Shown here one piece after another: positions 44,143 to 54,091 of a DNA stretch of 64,000 nt. The notes beneath the pieces are model-generated. The model did no database searches. It was not told the origin of the DNA and was given only the letters and a program-made list of their open reading frames with translations. The translations under genes and the position numbers were made by a program. This stretch comes from Burkholderiaceae bacterium (lineage in GTDB: Bacteria > Pseudomonadota > Gammaproteobacteria > Burkholderiales > Burkholderiaceae): positions 62,001 through 126,000 of the forward strand of contig JAJPEN010000047.1 of assembly GCA_021166835.1 (NCBI GenBank). Reading direction: 5' to 3'. How positions within the stretch are numbered: the first letter of the stretch is position 1; each line of letters starts with the position of its first letter.

Positions 44143-45222
44143 ATGCGCATCGCCGTCCTGGGCGGCGGCAACGGCAGCCATGCCGCCGCCGCCGACCTTG
44201 CCGAGCAGGGACACGAAGTGCGGCTGTGGCGCCGCGACGCTCGTGCATTGGCACCGCTGATCGAATCGCCGCGCATCACGCTCGTCGACCAGGCCGGGCG
44301 GCGCGAAGTGACGATCGATTGCGCCACGCCCGACGCGGGCGAAGCGCTGCGCGGCGCCGAACTCGTGCTCGCGCCCTGCCCGGCCTTCGCGCAGGCCGAT
44401 CTCGCCCGCACGATCGCCCCGCATCTGCGCGACGGCCAGGTCGTCTACCTGCCGCCGGGCACCTTCGGTTCGTTCGCGATGGCGCGCACCGTTCGCGAGG
44501 CCGGCAGCGGCGCGCGCGTCGCCTTCGCCGAAACCGGCACGCTGCCCTACCTCGCACGCAAGCACGGGCCTGCCGAAGTCGCCATCACGACGCGCGCAAC
44601 GCGTCTTCCGACCGGCGTCTACCCTGCCGTCGACAGCGAGCACGCGCTCGCCACGATCGCGCGTGCGTACCCGGCGATCGAGGCGGTCGAGGACGCGTTG
44701 TCGGCAGCGCTGATGAACGCCGGTCCCGTCATCCATCCGCCGCTGATCCTGATGAACGCGGGTCCCCTCGAGCACTTCGAGCGCTGGGACATCCACGCCG
44801 AAGGTACGCAGCCGTCGATCCGGCGCGTCACCAACGCGCTGGATGCCGAACGAATCGCGCTGCGCGAGGCGCTCGGCTACGCCGCGCCGCACTTCCCGCT
44901 GTCGGATCACTACGAGAACGACCGCTGGATGTACGGCAACGCGCACGACAAGCTCGTGGACAGCGGCGACTGGCGCGAGCACATCGACCTGCGCACGCAC
45001 CGCTACATGCGCGAGGACATCGCCTACGGACTGGCGTTCCTCGTTTCGGTCGCCGATTGGGCGGGCGCCGCCTGTCCGGTCGCCCGCGGGCTGCTGTCGA
45101 TCGCCTCGGCGCTGGTCGGCGAGCCGCTCGATCGCGGTCCGCGCACGCTCGGCGCGCTCGGACTCGCGTCGCTCGATGCTCCGTCGATGCGCGAGCTGCT
45201 GCGCAACGGAAACGCCGCATGA
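44143..45222 (+). CDS. NAD/NADP octopine/nopaline dehydrogenase family protein
   Basis: This 359-residue protein has an N-terminal Rossmann motif GGGNGSHAAAADLAEQGHEV and the C-terminal helical domain of opine/glycerol-3-phosphate-like dehydrogenases, including NAGPVIHPPLILMNAGPLEH and YENDRWMYGNAHDKL with the expected catalytic His. Members reduce or oxidise secondary amines or 2-hydroxy acids. It is the first gene after the paired GTACCA boxes and shares an ATGA overlap with the next dehydrogenase, so it opens an operon ending near 54 kb. True opine metabolism is only one option; a 3-hydroxyacid or 2-ketopantoate-like reduction is also possible. Confidence 0.82.
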   Translation: MRIAVLGGGNGSHAAAADLAEQGHEVRLWRRDARALAPLIESPRITLVDQAGRREVTIDCATPDAGEALRGAELVLAPCPAFAQADLARTIAPHLRDGQVVYLPPGTFGSFAMARTVREAGSGARVAFAETGTLPYLARKHGPAEVAITTRATRLPTGVYPAVDSEHALATIARAYPAIEAVEDALSAALMNAGPVIHPPLILMNAGPLEHFERWDIHAEGTQPSIRRVTNALDAERIALREALGYAAPHFPLSDHYENDRWMYGNAHDKLVDSGDWREHIDLRTHRYMREDIAYGLAFLVSVADWAGAACPVARGLLSIASALVGEPLDRGPRTLGALGLASLDAPSMRELLRNGNAA

Positions 45223-46253
45223 GCGTCGTCGCACGGCGCCGCGACCGCATCGCGGCCCTCGGCGCCGGGCGCATGGGGCGCGGCATCGCCACCGCGTTCG
45301 CCTACGCGGGGCACGAGGTGCGTCTGGTCGACGTCAAGCCGCGCGCGAGCGCGGCCGCCGAGGCGTTGCGCGGCGAAGCGATCGCCGAGATCGACGCCTC
45401 GCTCGCCGCGATGGCCGCGTGGGGCGCCTTCGACGACTCGCTGCGCCCGCGGGTGCTGCAGCGCGTGCGCTTCGCCACACGCGACGAAGCAGCCGCGGCG
45501 CTCGCCGACGCCGATTTCGTGTTCGAAGGCGTGCCGGAAGTGATCGACGCCAAGCACGAGGCTTTCGCCTTCGTCGGCGCGCACGCGCGCCCCGACGCCG
45601 TCGTCGCGTCGACGACGTCGACCTTCCTCGTCACGCAACTGGCCGGCTTCGTCGAGCGCCCGGCGCGCTTCCTGAACGCACACTGGCTCAATCCGGCGCA
45701 CGTGATCCCGCTGGTCGAGTTGAGCGCGCACGACGGCACTTCGCCCGAAGCGTCGCGGTCGCTGCACGCGCTGCTCGAATCGATCGGCAAGGTGCCGGTG
45801 CACTGCCGGGCCGCACCGGGCTACATCGTGCCGCGGTTGCAGTCGCTGATCATGAACGAGGCGGCACGCATGATCGAGCAGGGCGTGGCGAGCGCCGAGG
45901 AGATCGATCGCGCGACGCGCTACGGCCTCGGTTTTCGCTTCGCCAACATGGGCGTGGTCGAGTTCATCGACTACGGCGGAAACGACATCCTGTACTACGC
46001 GAGCCGCTACCTGGCGCAGGCGCTGGGCGACGAACGCTACGCATCCCCACCGATCGTCGACCGGTACATGCGCGAAGGGCGAAACGGCCTGCGCGACGGC
46101 AGGGGTTTCCACGACTACGACGGCATCGACCCGGCGCGATACCGTTCCGAAACGCTCGGGCGGATGCTCGGCATGCTCTCGCACGCGGGGCTGCTGCGCG
46201 CACCGGCCACCGATGAATACGATCGACCGACGTCGACTGGAGGAGCCTCATGA
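45219..46253 (+). CDS. 3-hydroxyacyl-CoA dehydrogenase family protein
   Basis: This 344-residue NAD-dependent enzyme has GAGRMGRGIATAFAYAGHEVRLVD at its N-terminus, DADFVFEGVPEVIDAK and STTSTF in the coenzyme domain, and the catalytic His in LNAHWLNPAHVIPLVE. The C-terminal dimerisation domain carries the GRGFHDY motif. It oxidises a 3-hydroxyacyl-CoA to the ketone, the step before thiolysis. It overlaps both the gene before and the ABC binding-protein gene after it (ATGA), linking a catabolic step with uptake. The HNP motif of classic HAD is HWLNP here, as in lambda-crystallin-like relatives. Confidence 0.86.
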   Translation: MSVVARRRDRIAALGAGRMGRGIATAFAYAGHEVRLVDVKPRASAAAEALRGEAIAEIDASLAAMAAWGAFDDSLRPRVLQRVRFATRDEAAAALADADFVFEGVPEVIDAKHEAFAFVGAHARPDAVVASTTSTFLVTQLAGFVERPARFLNAHWLNPAHVIPLVELSAHDGTSPEASRSLHALLESIGKVPVHCRAAPGYIVPRLQSLIMNEAARMIEQGVASAEEIDRATRYGLGFRFANMGVVEFIDYGGNDILYYASRYLAQALGDERYASPPIVDRYMREGRNGLRDGRGFHDYDGIDPARYRSETLGRMLGMLSHAGLLRAPATDEYDRPTSTGGAS

Positions 46254-47398
46254 AACGCAGCACCCTGCAAGCACTCGCCTTCGCCACTGCCGCCCTGCTC
46301 GCCGCCCCCGGCGCGAACGCCGAGATCCGCATCGGCGTATCGCTCGGCACCACCGGGCCCGGCTCGTCGCTGGGCATTCCGTACAAGAACGCCTTCCAGC
46401 TGATCCCGAAGACGCTGGGCGGCGAGCCCGTCACCTACATCATCCTCGACGACGAGTCGAAGCCCGACAACGCCGCGAAGAACGCGCGCAAGTTCGTCAC
46501 CGAAGACAAGGTCGACGCGATCATGGGCTCGAACGGCGTTCCGTCGGCGGTCGCGATGACGCAGGTGGCCGCCGAGACGAAGACGCCGATGATCGCGCTC
46601 ACGCCGATTCCGCCGCTCGAGGGCGAGCGCGCGCAGTGGAGCTTCGTCGTGCCGCAGACGACCGAGCTGATGATGAGCGCGGTCGTCGAGGACATGAAGA
46701 AGAAGGGCATCAAGACGATCGGCTACATCGGCTTTTCCGACACCTGGGGCGACCTCGTCTACAACGCGATGCAGAAGCTCGCGCCCGAAGCGGGGATGAA
46801 GGTCCTCACCAACGAGCGCTACGGCCGCGCCGACACCAGCGTCACCGGCCAGGTGCTCAAGGTGATCGCGGCCAAGCCCGATGCCGTCGTCGTCGGAGGC
46901 TCGGGTTCGCCCGCCGCGACGCCGCACGTCGCCCTGCGCGAGCGCGGCTACAAGGGGCCGATCTACCACAACCACGGCACGGTCAACCTCGCGTTCATCC
47001 AGAACGGCAAGAAGGCGGTCGAAGGCGCGATCGCGCCCACCGGAGCGCTGATCGTGCCCGAAGACCTGCCCGACTCGTACCCGACCAAGGCGGTGTCGCT
47101 CGACTTCACCAAGCGCTACGAAGCCGCGTTCGGCCCCGAGACGCGCAACGCCTTCGCGGGCTACAGCTACGACGCGACGCTGCTGTTGAACGCCGCGGTC
47201 CCCGAGGCGATGAAGAAGGCCAAGCCCGGCACGCCCGAATTCCGCGCCGCACTGCGCGACGCGCTCGAGCACGTGCACAACGTCGTCGGCACGCACGGCG
47301 TCTACAACCTGAGCCCCACCAACCACAACGGGCTCGACGAACGAGCGCGCGTGCTGGTGGAGGTGAAGAACGGGGAGTGGAAGCTGATGAAGCAGTGA
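46250..47398 (+). CDS. ABC transporter substrate-binding protein, Liv type (system 2)
   Basis: This 382-residue protein starts with a signal peptide (LQALAFATAALLAAPGANA, cleavage expected after residue 24) and has the LivK-like periplasmic-binding fold, with GPGSSLGIPYKNAFQLIPK, ARKFVTEDKVDAIMGSNGVPS and TIGYIGFSDTWGD. It should capture a small organic acid or amino-acid-like ligand. Its ATG overlaps the dehydrogenase stop, and permease genes follow after 39 bases. It is closely similar in pattern to the binding protein at 58040, so the two systems probably arose by duplication. Confidence 0.88.
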   Translation: MKRSTLQALAFATAALLAAPGANAEIRIGVSLGTTGPGSSLGIPYKNAFQLIPKTLGGEPVTYIILDDESKPDNAAKNARKFVTEDKVDAIMGSNGVPSAVAMTQVAAETKTPMIALTPIPPLEGERAQWSFVVPQTTELMMSAVVEDMKKKGIKTIGYIGFSDTWGDLVYNAMQKLAPEAGMKVLTNERYGRADTSVTGQVLKVIAAKPDAVVVGGSGSPAATPHVALRERGYKGPIYHNHGTVNLAFIQNGKKAVEGAIAPTGALIVPEDLPDSYPTKAVSLDFTKRYEAAFGPETRNAFAGYSYDATLLLNAAVPEAMKKAKPGTPEFRAALRDALEHVHNVVGTHGVYNLSPTNHNGLDERARVLVEVKNGEWKLMKQ

Positions 47399-47437
47399 AG
47401 GGTCGGTTCCCTTCACCCTTCACTACCTAACCTTCAC

Positions 47438-48481
47438 GTGACTCCCGATATCGCGCTGTGGCTCACGCAGGACGGCATCACCAACGGTGCCATCTATGCG
47501 CTGCTCGCGCTCGCGCTGTTGCTGGTGTTCGCGGTCACGCGCGTGATCTTCGTGCCGCAGGGCGAGTTCATCTCCTACGCGGCGCTGTCGATGGGGCTGC
47601 TGCAGCTGGGGCAGCTGCCGGGCACCGTCTGGGTGCTCATCGGCGGCGGGCTGCTCGCGGCGGGCTTCGACGCCGTGAAGGCGTGGCGCGAGCGTGCGCT
47701 GCGACGCCTGCCGCGCATCCTCGCGCTCTACGTGGTCGTGCCGATCGCGATGTCGGCGATCGCCTGGTGGGCGGCGCCGCGCAAGCTGGATGCGTGGCTG
47801 CAGGCGCTGGTCGTCCTGGGGCTCGTCGTGCCGCTCGGGCCGATCCTGTACCGCGTCGCCTACCAGCCGCTGGCGAACGCTTCGGTCATCGTGCTGTTCG
47901 TCGTCTCGATGGCCGCGCACTACGTGCTCACCGGCCTGGGGCTCGTGTTCTTCGGCGGCGAGGGCCTGCGTGCGAACGCGTTCTCCGACGCGAGTTTCAC
48001 CGCCGGCGCGTTGAACGTGAGCGCGCAGAGCCTGGTCGTCATCGTCGCGAGCGTGGCGGTGATGGCTGCGCTGTGGCTGTTCTTCGAGCGCACGCTGTAC
48101 GGCAAGGCGCTTCGCGCGACGGCGATCAATCGCATCGGCGCACGCCTGGTCGGCGTTCGCACCGAGATGTCGGGCAGCCTGAGCTTCCTGCTCGCGGCGT
48201 TCATCGGCGCGCTCTCGGGCATCCTGATCGCGCCGATCGCCACGATCTACTACGACACCGGGCTGATGATCGGGCTCAAGGGCTTCGTCGGCGCGATCCT
48301 CGGCGGCATGACGAGCTATCCGCTGGCGGCGCTCGGCGCGCTCGGCGTGGGCCTGCTCGAATCGTTCTCGTCGTTCTGGGCGAGCGCCCTGAAGGAGAGC
48401 ATCGTCTTCACGATCATCATTCCCGTGCTCGTCTGGCGCTCGCTCACGTCGCGCCACCACGTGGAGGACGAGGAGGAATGA
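47438..48481 (+). CDS. Liv-type ABC transporter permease (LivH-like, system 2)
   Basis: This 347-residue permease begins with [20 protein letters not shown] and ends with the GGMTSYPLAALGALGVGLLE and FTIIIPVLVWRSL segments of LivH proteins. It is about 50 residues longer than the first LivH of the window (293), because of an extra segment at about residues 65-125 that includes a further hydrophobic helix and a basic loop. GTG 47438 is the first start after the binding protein. The same extension is seen in the system 3 LivH at 55063, supporting common origin. It overlaps the next gene by ATGA. Confidence 0.88.
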   Translation: MTPDIALWLTQDGITNGAIYALLALALLLVFAVTRVIFVPQGEFISYAALSMGLLQLGQLPGTVWVLIGGGLLAAGFDAVKAWRERALRRLPRILALYVVVPIAMSAIAWWAAPRKLDAWLQALVVLGLVVPLGPILYRVAYQPLANASVIVLFVVSMAAHYVLTGLGLVFFGGEGLRANAFSDASFTAGALNVSAQSLVVIVASVAVMAALWLFFERTLYGKALRATAINRIGARLVGVRTEMSGSLSFLLAAFIGALSGILIAPIATIYYDTGLMIGLKGFVGAILGGMTSYPLAALGALGVGLLESFSSFWASALKESIVFTIIIPVLVWRSLTSRHHVEDEEE

Positions 48482-50289
48482 CGCGCGCGAGCTGGTCGGC
48501 CCGGTGGCCCGCTCAGTGGCCAACTCAATGGCCCACTCAGTGGCCTGTCCTCGCGTTCGCGCTCTTCGTCGCGCTCGCGCCGCTCTTCGTTCCGGCCTTC
48601 TACGTCACGCTGCTCAACTACATCGGCCTGGCGACGCTGGTCGCGCTCGGGCTGGTGCTGCTCACCGGCATCGCCGGCATCGTCTCCTTCGGCCAGCAGG
48701 CCTTCGTCGGCATCGCCGCGTACACGACGGCGGTGCTGACCACCGCCGCCGGACTTTCGCCGTGGCTAGCGCTTCCCGCGGCGCTGGCCCTGGTGGGCGT
48801 CTTCGGCCTCGTGCTCGGCGCGATCACGCTGCGCCTGTCCGGACACTATCTGTCGATCGCCACCATCGCCTGGGGCATCGCGCTCTACTACGTGTTCGGC
48901 AACCTGCCCGGACTCGGCGAGTACAGCGGCATCGACGACCTTCCGCCGATCACGCTGGCCGGCTGGAGGCTCGACACGGCGCCGCGCATCTACTACCTGA
49001 TCTGGACGGTGACGATCGTCGCGCTCGTGGCCGCGATGAACCTGCTCGACTCGCGCGCGGGGCGCGCGCTGCGCGCGCTGCGCTTTCGCGGCGTGATGGC
49101 CGAGAGCTTCGGCGTCGATACCGCGCGGCTGAAGGTGCTGGTCTTCCTGTACGCCGCCCTGCTCGCGGGCATCTCCGGCTGGCTGCACGCGCATTTCCTG
49201 CGCTTCGTCAGCCCGCACGCCTTCGGCGTCAACGCCGGCATCGACTACCTCTTCATGGCGGTGATCGGCGGTGCGAGCCACGTGTGGGGCGCCGTGATCG
49301 GCTCCTCGGTGCTGACGATGCTGCGGGAGTGGCTCAAGGACCTGCTCCCCGCGGCCATTCAGCGCACCGGCAACTACGAGATCGTCGTCTTCGGCGTGCT
49401 GATGCTCGTGCTGCTGCAGCGCACGCGCAACGGCATCGCGCCTGCGCTCGCCCGCCTGCTGCCGGCGCCCAAGCGCAGGACGCCTTCACTGCAGGCCGAG
49501 CCGCTGCTGCGGCGCGAGCAGCCGCAACCCGGCAGGCCGCTGCTCGAGATCGACGCGGTGCGCGTGCGCTTCGGCGGCCTCGTCGCCGTCAACCGCATGT
49601 CGTTCACCCTGTGCAGCGGCGAGATCCTCGGACTGATCGGCCCGAACGGCGCCGGCAAGACGACGATGTTCAACCTGATCACCGGGGTGCTTCCGCCGGA
49701 GAGCGGCCGCATCAGCTTCCTCGGCGAGCGCATCGACACGCTCGGGCAACGCGGAATCGCGCAGCGCGGCCTCGTGCGCACCTTCCAGCACGTGAACCTG
49801 GTCTCGTCGATGTCGGTGCTCGAGAACGTCGCCATCGGCGCGCACCTGCGCGGGCGCAGCGGCACGCTCGCCGCGATGGCGCACGCCGAGCGCGTCGAGG
49901 ACGAGCGACTGCTCGCCGAAGCGGCGCGCCAGTTGCAGCGCGTCGGGCTGGGCGAACACCTGCACGAGCCGGCCGGCAGCCTCGCGCTGGGCCAGCAGCG
50001 CATCGTCGAGATCGCACGCGCACTCGCCGCCGATCCGATCCTGCTGCTGCTCGACGAGCCGGCTGCAGGCCTGCGCTTCGGCGAGAAGCAGGCGCTGGCC
50101 GCGCTGCTGCGCCGCCTGCGCGACGAGCACATCAGCGTGCTGCTCGTCGAGCACGACATGGATTTCGTGATGGGCCTGGTCGACCGGCTCGTCGTGATGG
50201 ATTTCGGCGAGAAGCTGGCCGAAGGCGCGCCGCAGGCGATCCAGTCCGACGCTGCCGTGCTCGAGGCTTACCTGGGAGGAATCGAGTGA
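48478..50289 (+). CDS. LivM-LivG fusion: ABC permease with C-terminal ATPase (system 2)
   Basis: One frame of 603 residues joins a LivM-like permease (about 25-320, with [22 protein letters not shown] and [19 protein letters not shown]) to a LivG-like ATPase (about 355-603, with GPNGAGKTT, signature LALGQQR and [11 protein letters not shown]). The linker around residues 320-355 is Pro/Arg-rich. The N-terminus contains four WPxQ-like repeats before the first helix. The protein would form half of the channel and half of the motor in a single chain. It overlaps both livH before (ATGA) and livF after (GTGA). Confidence 0.9.
   Translation: MTRASWSARWPAQWPTQWPTQWPVLAFALFVALAPLFVPAFYVTLLNYIGLATLVALGLVLLTGIAGIVSFGQQAFVGIAAYTTAVLTTAAGLSPWLALPAALALVGVFGLVLGAITLRLSGHYLSIATIAWGIALYYVFGNLPGLGEYSGIDDLPPITLAGWRLDTAPRIYYLIWTVTIVALVAAMNLLDSRAGRALRALRFRGVMAESFGVDTARLKVLVFLYAALLAGISGWLHAHFLRFVSPHAFGVNAGIDYLFMAVIGGASHVWGAVIGSSVLTMLREWLKDLLPAAIQRTGNYEIVVFGVLMLVLLQRTRNGIAPALARLLPAPKRRTPSLQAEPLLRREQPQPGRPLLEIDAVRVRFGGLVAVNRMSFTLCSGEILGLIGPNGAGKTTMFNLITGVLPPESGRISFLGERIDTLGQRGIAQRGLVRTFQHVNLVSSMSVLENVAIGAHLRGRSGTLAAMAHAERVEDERLLAEAARQLQRVGLGEHLHEPAGSLALGQQRIVEIARALAADPILLLLDEPAAGLRFGEKQALAALLRRLRDEHISVLLVEHDMDFVMGLVDRLVVMDFGEKLAEGAPQAIQSDAAVLEAYLGGIE
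48504..48551 (+). repeat. Four tandem 12-bp units encoding WPxQ repeats
   Basis: Units GTGGCCCGCTCA, GTGGCCAACTCA, ATGGCCCACTCA and GTGGCCTGTCCT follow one another. They encode Trp-Pro-Ala/Thr-Gln repeats at the cytoplasmic N-terminus of the LivM-LivG fusion. The equivalent region of the paralogue at 56109 has no such repeat. Confidence 0.8.
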
Positions 50290-51041
50290 CCGCGCCGCTG
50301 CTCGAAGTCGACGCGCTGAGGGTGTGCTACGGAAAGGTCGAAGCGCTGCACGGCGTCTCGCTGCGCGTGGACGAAGGGTCGATCGTTACCGTCATCGGGC
50401 CGAACGGGGCGGGCAAGTCGACGCTGCTCGGCGCGATCATGGGCCTGCTGTCGTCCACCGGCCAGGTGCGCTATGCCGGCAGCGACCTCGGCACGACCGA
50501 GATCGAATCCCGTGTCGCCCGCGGCGTGTGCCTGGTGCCCGAACGCCGCGAGCTGTTCGGCGAGATGTCGGTGGAGGACAACCTGCGCCTGGGCGCCTTC
50601 CAGCGCGTGCGCAACGGCGAGCGCGGCGCGGACTCGGATTTCACCGAGGTCTATGCGCGCTTTCCGCGGCTGCACGAGCGGCGCACGCAGCTCGCCGCCA
50701 CGCTGTCGGGCGGCGAACGGCAGATGCTCGCGCTGGGTCGCGCGCTGATGGGCAAGCCCCGGCTGCTGATGCTCGACGAGCCGAGCCTGGGCCTCGCGCC
50801 GCGCATCGTGCGCGAGATCATGCACATCGTCGCCGACCTGCGAAAGACCGGCGTCTCGATCCTGCTCGTCGAGCAGAATGCGCGCGCAGCGCTGCAGGTG
50901 GCCGACCACGGCTACGTGCTCGAGACCGGCGACATCGTGCTCGCGGGCACCTCGACGGAGCTGAGCGGAAACCCGCGCGTCGTCGAGTCGTACCTCGGGC
51001 TGGCCAACCGCACGAACGAAAGGAAGGAAATCCCGGCATGA
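50286..51041 (+). CDS. Liv-type ABC transporter ATP-binding protein (LivF-like, system 2)
   Basis: This 251-residue ATPase carries Walker [10 protein letters not shown] near residue 39, the LSGGERQ signature and Walker B LLMLDEPSLGL, with the LivF-typical LVEQNARAAL. GTG 50286 overlaps the stop of the fused permease-ATPase gene. It is the only livF of systems 2 and 3, so it may serve both. It lies directly before the dehydrogenase-hydratase fusion gene (ATGA-type contact at 51038-51041). Confidence 0.9.
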   Translation: MTAPLLEVDALRVCYGKVEALHGVSLRVDEGSIVTVIGPNGAGKSTLLGAIMGLLSSTGQVRYAGSDLGTTEIESRVARGVCLVPERRELFGEMSVEDNLRLGAFQRVRNGERGADSDFTEVYARFPRLHERRTQLAATLSGGERQMLALGRALMGKPRLLMLDEPSLGLAPRIVREIMHIVADLRKTGVSILLVEQNARAALQVADHGYVLETGDIVLAGTSTELSGNPRVVESYLGLANRTNERKEIPA

Positions 51042-53053
51042 AGCATCGATTCTCGAACCCGCTGCTGGCCGAACCCGCGCGCGCGATGCCGCGACATATC
51101 GGCATCATCGGCGCCGGTTCGATCGGCCCCGACATCGGCTATTACCTGAAGAGCGCGCTGCCCGGGCTGAAGCTCACGCTCGTCGATCTCGCGCAGCCGG
51201 CGCTCGACGCGGCGCTCGGGCGCTTTCGCGGCTACGCGGAAAAGGCCGTCGCGCGCGGCAAGATGAAGCCGCACGACGCCGAAGCGGTACTGCGCGACGT
51301 GGAAGGCACGACCGACTACGACGCGATCGCCGGCTGCGACTGGGTGCTCGAAGCCGCCACCGAGAACCTGGCGCTGAAGCGGCGCATCTTCGCCGACGTC
51401 GAGAAGCGCGTCGAGGACGACGCGATCATCACGTCGAACACGAGCTCGCTGCCCGCGGCGCGCATCTTCTCGGAGCTGCGCAACCCGCGCCGCGCAACAG
51501 TCACGCACTTCTTCGCGCCGGCCTGGCGCAATCCGGCGGTCGAGGTGATCGACTGGGAGCGCGCGGACAAGGACCTGGTCGAACACCTGCGCCGCTTCTT
51601 CTGCGAGACCGGCAAGCTGCCGCTGGTCACCGCCGACGCGCCCTGCTTCATGCTCGACCGCATCTTCGACAACTGGTGCAACGAATCGGCGCTGCTGCTC
51701 GATCGCGCGAGCGCGGCGCAGGTCGACACCGTGGCCTCCGACTACGTGCACGCGGGCCCGTTCTTCGTGCTGAACCTGGCGCACGGCAACCCGATCATCG
51801 TCGAGACGAACACGCTGCAGGCCGACGAGGAAGGCGAGCACTATCGCCCGGCGTCGATCTTCGGCTCGGTCGAGCGCTGGCTCACCGTCGCGCCGGGCAA
51901 GTCGGTGCCGGTCGAAGCCGGAACCGCTGCCGCGGTGCGCGACCGCCTGCTCGGCGTGCTGTTCTCGCAGTCGGTCGACATCCTCGATCGCGGCATCGGC
52001 GAGCCCGCCGACCTCGACCTCGGCTGCCGGATCGCGCTCGGCTTTCGCGAAGGCCCGCTCGCGCTGATGCGCGGGCTGGGCGAGGCCGAAACCGCGCGCG
52101 TGCTCGGGCGCTTCGTCGCCGAGCGGCCCGGCATGCCGCAGCCGCGGCGCGCGCTGGGCGAGTACCAGCGCTTCGAGCGCCACGTGCTGGTCGACGACGT
52201 CGGCGACGTGAAGGTGATCACGCTGCGGCGGCCCGAGGCGCTGAACGCGCTGCACGACGAGATGACCGACGAGATCCTCGCGGTGATCCGCCGGCACGAA
52301 GACGACCCGGCGGTGGCCGGCTTCGTGCTCGTGGGCTACGGCACGCGCGCGTTCTGCGCCGGCGCCGACATCGGGCGCTTCCCGTCGATGCTCGGCGACG
52401 CGCAGGCCGCCGCGCAGTACGCGCGCGACTGCTCGCGGCTGCTCGTGCATCTGGACGCGATGCGCAAGCCGGTGGTCGCCGCGCTGAACGGGATGGCGCT
52501 GGGCGGCGGCTTCGAGCTGGCGATGCGCTGTCACGCGCTGGTCGCGGTGCGCGGCGCGTCGATGCAGCTGCCGGAGGTCACGCTGGGCATCGTTCCGGGC
52601 ATCGGCGCGATGGTCGTTCCCTACCGCCGCTGGCCGGCCGCGGCGCCGGTGTTCCACGCGATGCTGCGCAAGGGCGAGCGGCTCGGCGCCGAACGGGCGC
52701 ACGCGCTGGGCATCGTCGACGCGCTCGCCGGCGACTACCGCGAGCTGATCGCCTGCGCGATCGAGCGCGTGCACGCGCTGTCGGGCCGCGTGCAGGCGAT
52801 CGGCGACGCGCCGGTCGACGTGCCGGGCTTCGACGAGCGCGTCGAGCGCGCCTCGAACGGCATGGCGCTGAGCGCCACGACGATCGGCCTGATCGAGAAG
52901 GCGGTGCGCGAGGCAGCGGCGGCGCCCACGCTGGCGCAGGCGCTCGAGGTCGGCTACGCGGCCTTCGGCGCGAGCGCGTGCACGGCTGCGGCCCGTGAGG
53001 GCATCGCCGCATTCGGCGAGCGGCGCAGCCCGGATTTCGGACGTACGGGTTGA
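51038..53053 (+). CDS. 3-hydroxyacyl-CoA dehydrogenase / enoyl-CoA hydratase fusion
   Basis: This 671-residue bifunctional enzyme has the dehydrogenase first: IGIIGAGSIG (residues 21-30) and the catalytic His in THFFAPAWRNP, then an enoyl-CoA hydratase domain from about 385 with AFCAGADIGRF (oxyanion hole), GGGFELAMRC and LPEVTLGIVPG supplying the two catalytic glutamates. Classical FadB/FadJ proteins have the opposite order. It would hydrate an enoyl-CoA and oxidise the 3-hydroxyacyl-CoA in one protein. It overlaps livF before it and the Bug protein frame after it, so it belongs to the same operon. Confidence 0.88.
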   Translation: MKHRFSNPLLAEPARAMPRHIGIIGAGSIGPDIGYYLKSALPGLKLTLVDLAQPALDAALGRFRGYAEKAVARGKMKPHDAEAVLRDVEGTTDYDAIAGCDWVLEAATENLALKRRIFADVEKRVEDDAIITSNTSSLPAARIFSELRNPRRATVTHFFAPAWRNPAVEVIDWERADKDLVEHLRRFFCETGKLPLVTADAPCFMLDRIFDNWCNESALLLDRASAAQVDTVASDYVHAGPFFVLNLAHGNPIIVETNTLQADEEGEHYRPASIFGSVERWLTVAPGKSVPVEAGTAAAVRDRLLGVLFSQSVDILDRGIGEPADLDLGCRIALGFREGPLALMRGLGEAETARVLGRFVAERPGMPQPRRALGEYQRFERHVLVDDVGDVKVITLRRPEALNALHDEMTDEILAVIRRHEDDPAVAGFVLVGYGTRAFCAGADIGRFPSMLGDAQAAAQYARDCSRLLVHLDAMRKPVVAALNGMALGGGFELAMRCHALVAVRGASMQLPEVTLGIVPGIGAMVVPYRRWPAAAPVFHAMLRKGERLGAERAHALGIVDALAGDYRELIACAIERVHALSGRVQAIGDAPVDVPGFDERVERASNGMALSATTIGLIEKAVREAAAAPTLAQALEVGYAAFGASACTAAAREGIAAFGERRSPDFGRTG

Positions 53054-53082
53054 CGGACAACCGCCCTGTCGGAGGCTTGAAG

Positions 53083-54057
53083 ATGAAGCGGCTCCTCGCA
53101 TTCGCTCTCGCACTGCTCGCCCCCGCGCTCGGCGCGGGCGCGGCCGCTGCCCAGACGTGGCCGGCGCATCCGGTCCGGATCGTCGTCCCCTTCGGTCCGG
53201 GCGGCGGCACCGATACGGCGGCCCGCATCCTCGCCGAACGGTTGACGCCCGCGCTCGGACAGACAGTGGTCGTCGAGAATCGGCCCGGCGGCAACTCGGT
53301 GATCGCCACGCAGGCGGTGGCCCGTGCGCAGCCCGACGGCTACACGCTGCTTCTCACGACCGACATCCATGCGATCAACGCGGTGTCGGGCCAGCCGATG
53401 CCCTACGACTCGGTGAAGGACTTCGCGTTCGTGTCGCAGCTGACGACCTCGCCGCTGATGCTCGTCGCGCATCCCTCGCTCGGCGTGCGCTCGATCGGCG
53501 AACTGGTCGCGGCGGCGAAGGCGCGGCCCGGAAAGATCACGTTTGCCTCGCTCGGCACGACCAGCCCGCACTATCTCGGCTTCCAGTGGTTCCAGCGGCT
53601 GGCAGGCATCGACGTCGTCGACGTTCCATACAAGGGGGGCGGCCAGGCACTCGCCGACAACCTCGGCGGGCAGGTCGACCTGTCGTTCATCGTCGCCGGC
53701 AACGGCATCCGCCATGCGCAGGCCGGCAAGCTCGCTGCGCTCGCCGTGACGAGTCCGAAACGCTCGCCGATCGCTCCCGATGTGCCGACGATCGCCGAGA
53801 GCGGCTATCCGGAGTTCGCGATCGTCAACTGGTACGCGATTCTCGCGCCGGCCGGAACGCCGCCGGCCGTCGTCGACCGACTGAATCGGGAGATCGGCAA
53901 GGCGCTGAAGGAACCCGAAGTCATCGAGCACCTGTCGCGCGCGGGTCTCGATGCCACAACCGGCAGCCCCGAGGAACTCGAACAGCTCGTGCGCCGCGAC
54001 ATCGAGAAGTACCGCCGCATCATCGCGCTGATCGGCGCCCAGCCGGCGGGGCGTTGA
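53083..54057 (+). CDS. Bug/TctC-family tripartite tricarboxylate transporter substrate-binding protein
   Basis: This 324-residue periplasmic protein has a signal peptide (LLAFALALLAPALGAGAAAAQ) and the Bug family sequence: PVRIVVPFGPGGGTDTAARI, VVENRPGGNSVIATQAVA, ADGYTLL-like QPDGYTLLLTTD, VPYKGGGQAL and VPTIAESGYPEF. Bug proteins bind carboxylates or amides with high affinity. ATG 53083 with GGAGG upstream is preferred over the frame start at 53050. No TctA/TctB membrane genes are nearby, as is common for orphan Bug proteins of Burkholderiales. Confidence 0.9.
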   Translation: MKRLLAFALALLAPALGAGAAAAQTWPAHPVRIVVPFGPGGGTDTAARILAERLTPALGQTVVVENRPGGNSVIATQAVARAQPDGYTLLLTTDIHAINAVSGQPMPYDSVKDFAFVSQLTTSPLMLVAHPSLGVRSIGELVAAAKARPGKITFASLGTTSPHYLGFQWFQRLAGIDVVDVPYKGGGQALADNLGGQVDLSFIVAGNGIRHAQAGKLAALAVTSPKRSPIAPDVPTIAESGYPEFAIVNWYAILAPAGTPPAVVDRLNREIGKALKEPEVIEHLSRAGLDATTGSPEELEQLVRRDIEKYRRIIALIGAQPAGR

Positions 54058-54091
54058 AGCGCGCGAAACCGTGCCCCGGCTTCCCGCGCGA

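Noticed and set aside
48504..48551. The 12-bp repeat as a CRISPR-like or regulatory array
   Set aside because: There are no spacers, the units are contiguous and in frame, and they encode the N-terminus of the permease fusion.
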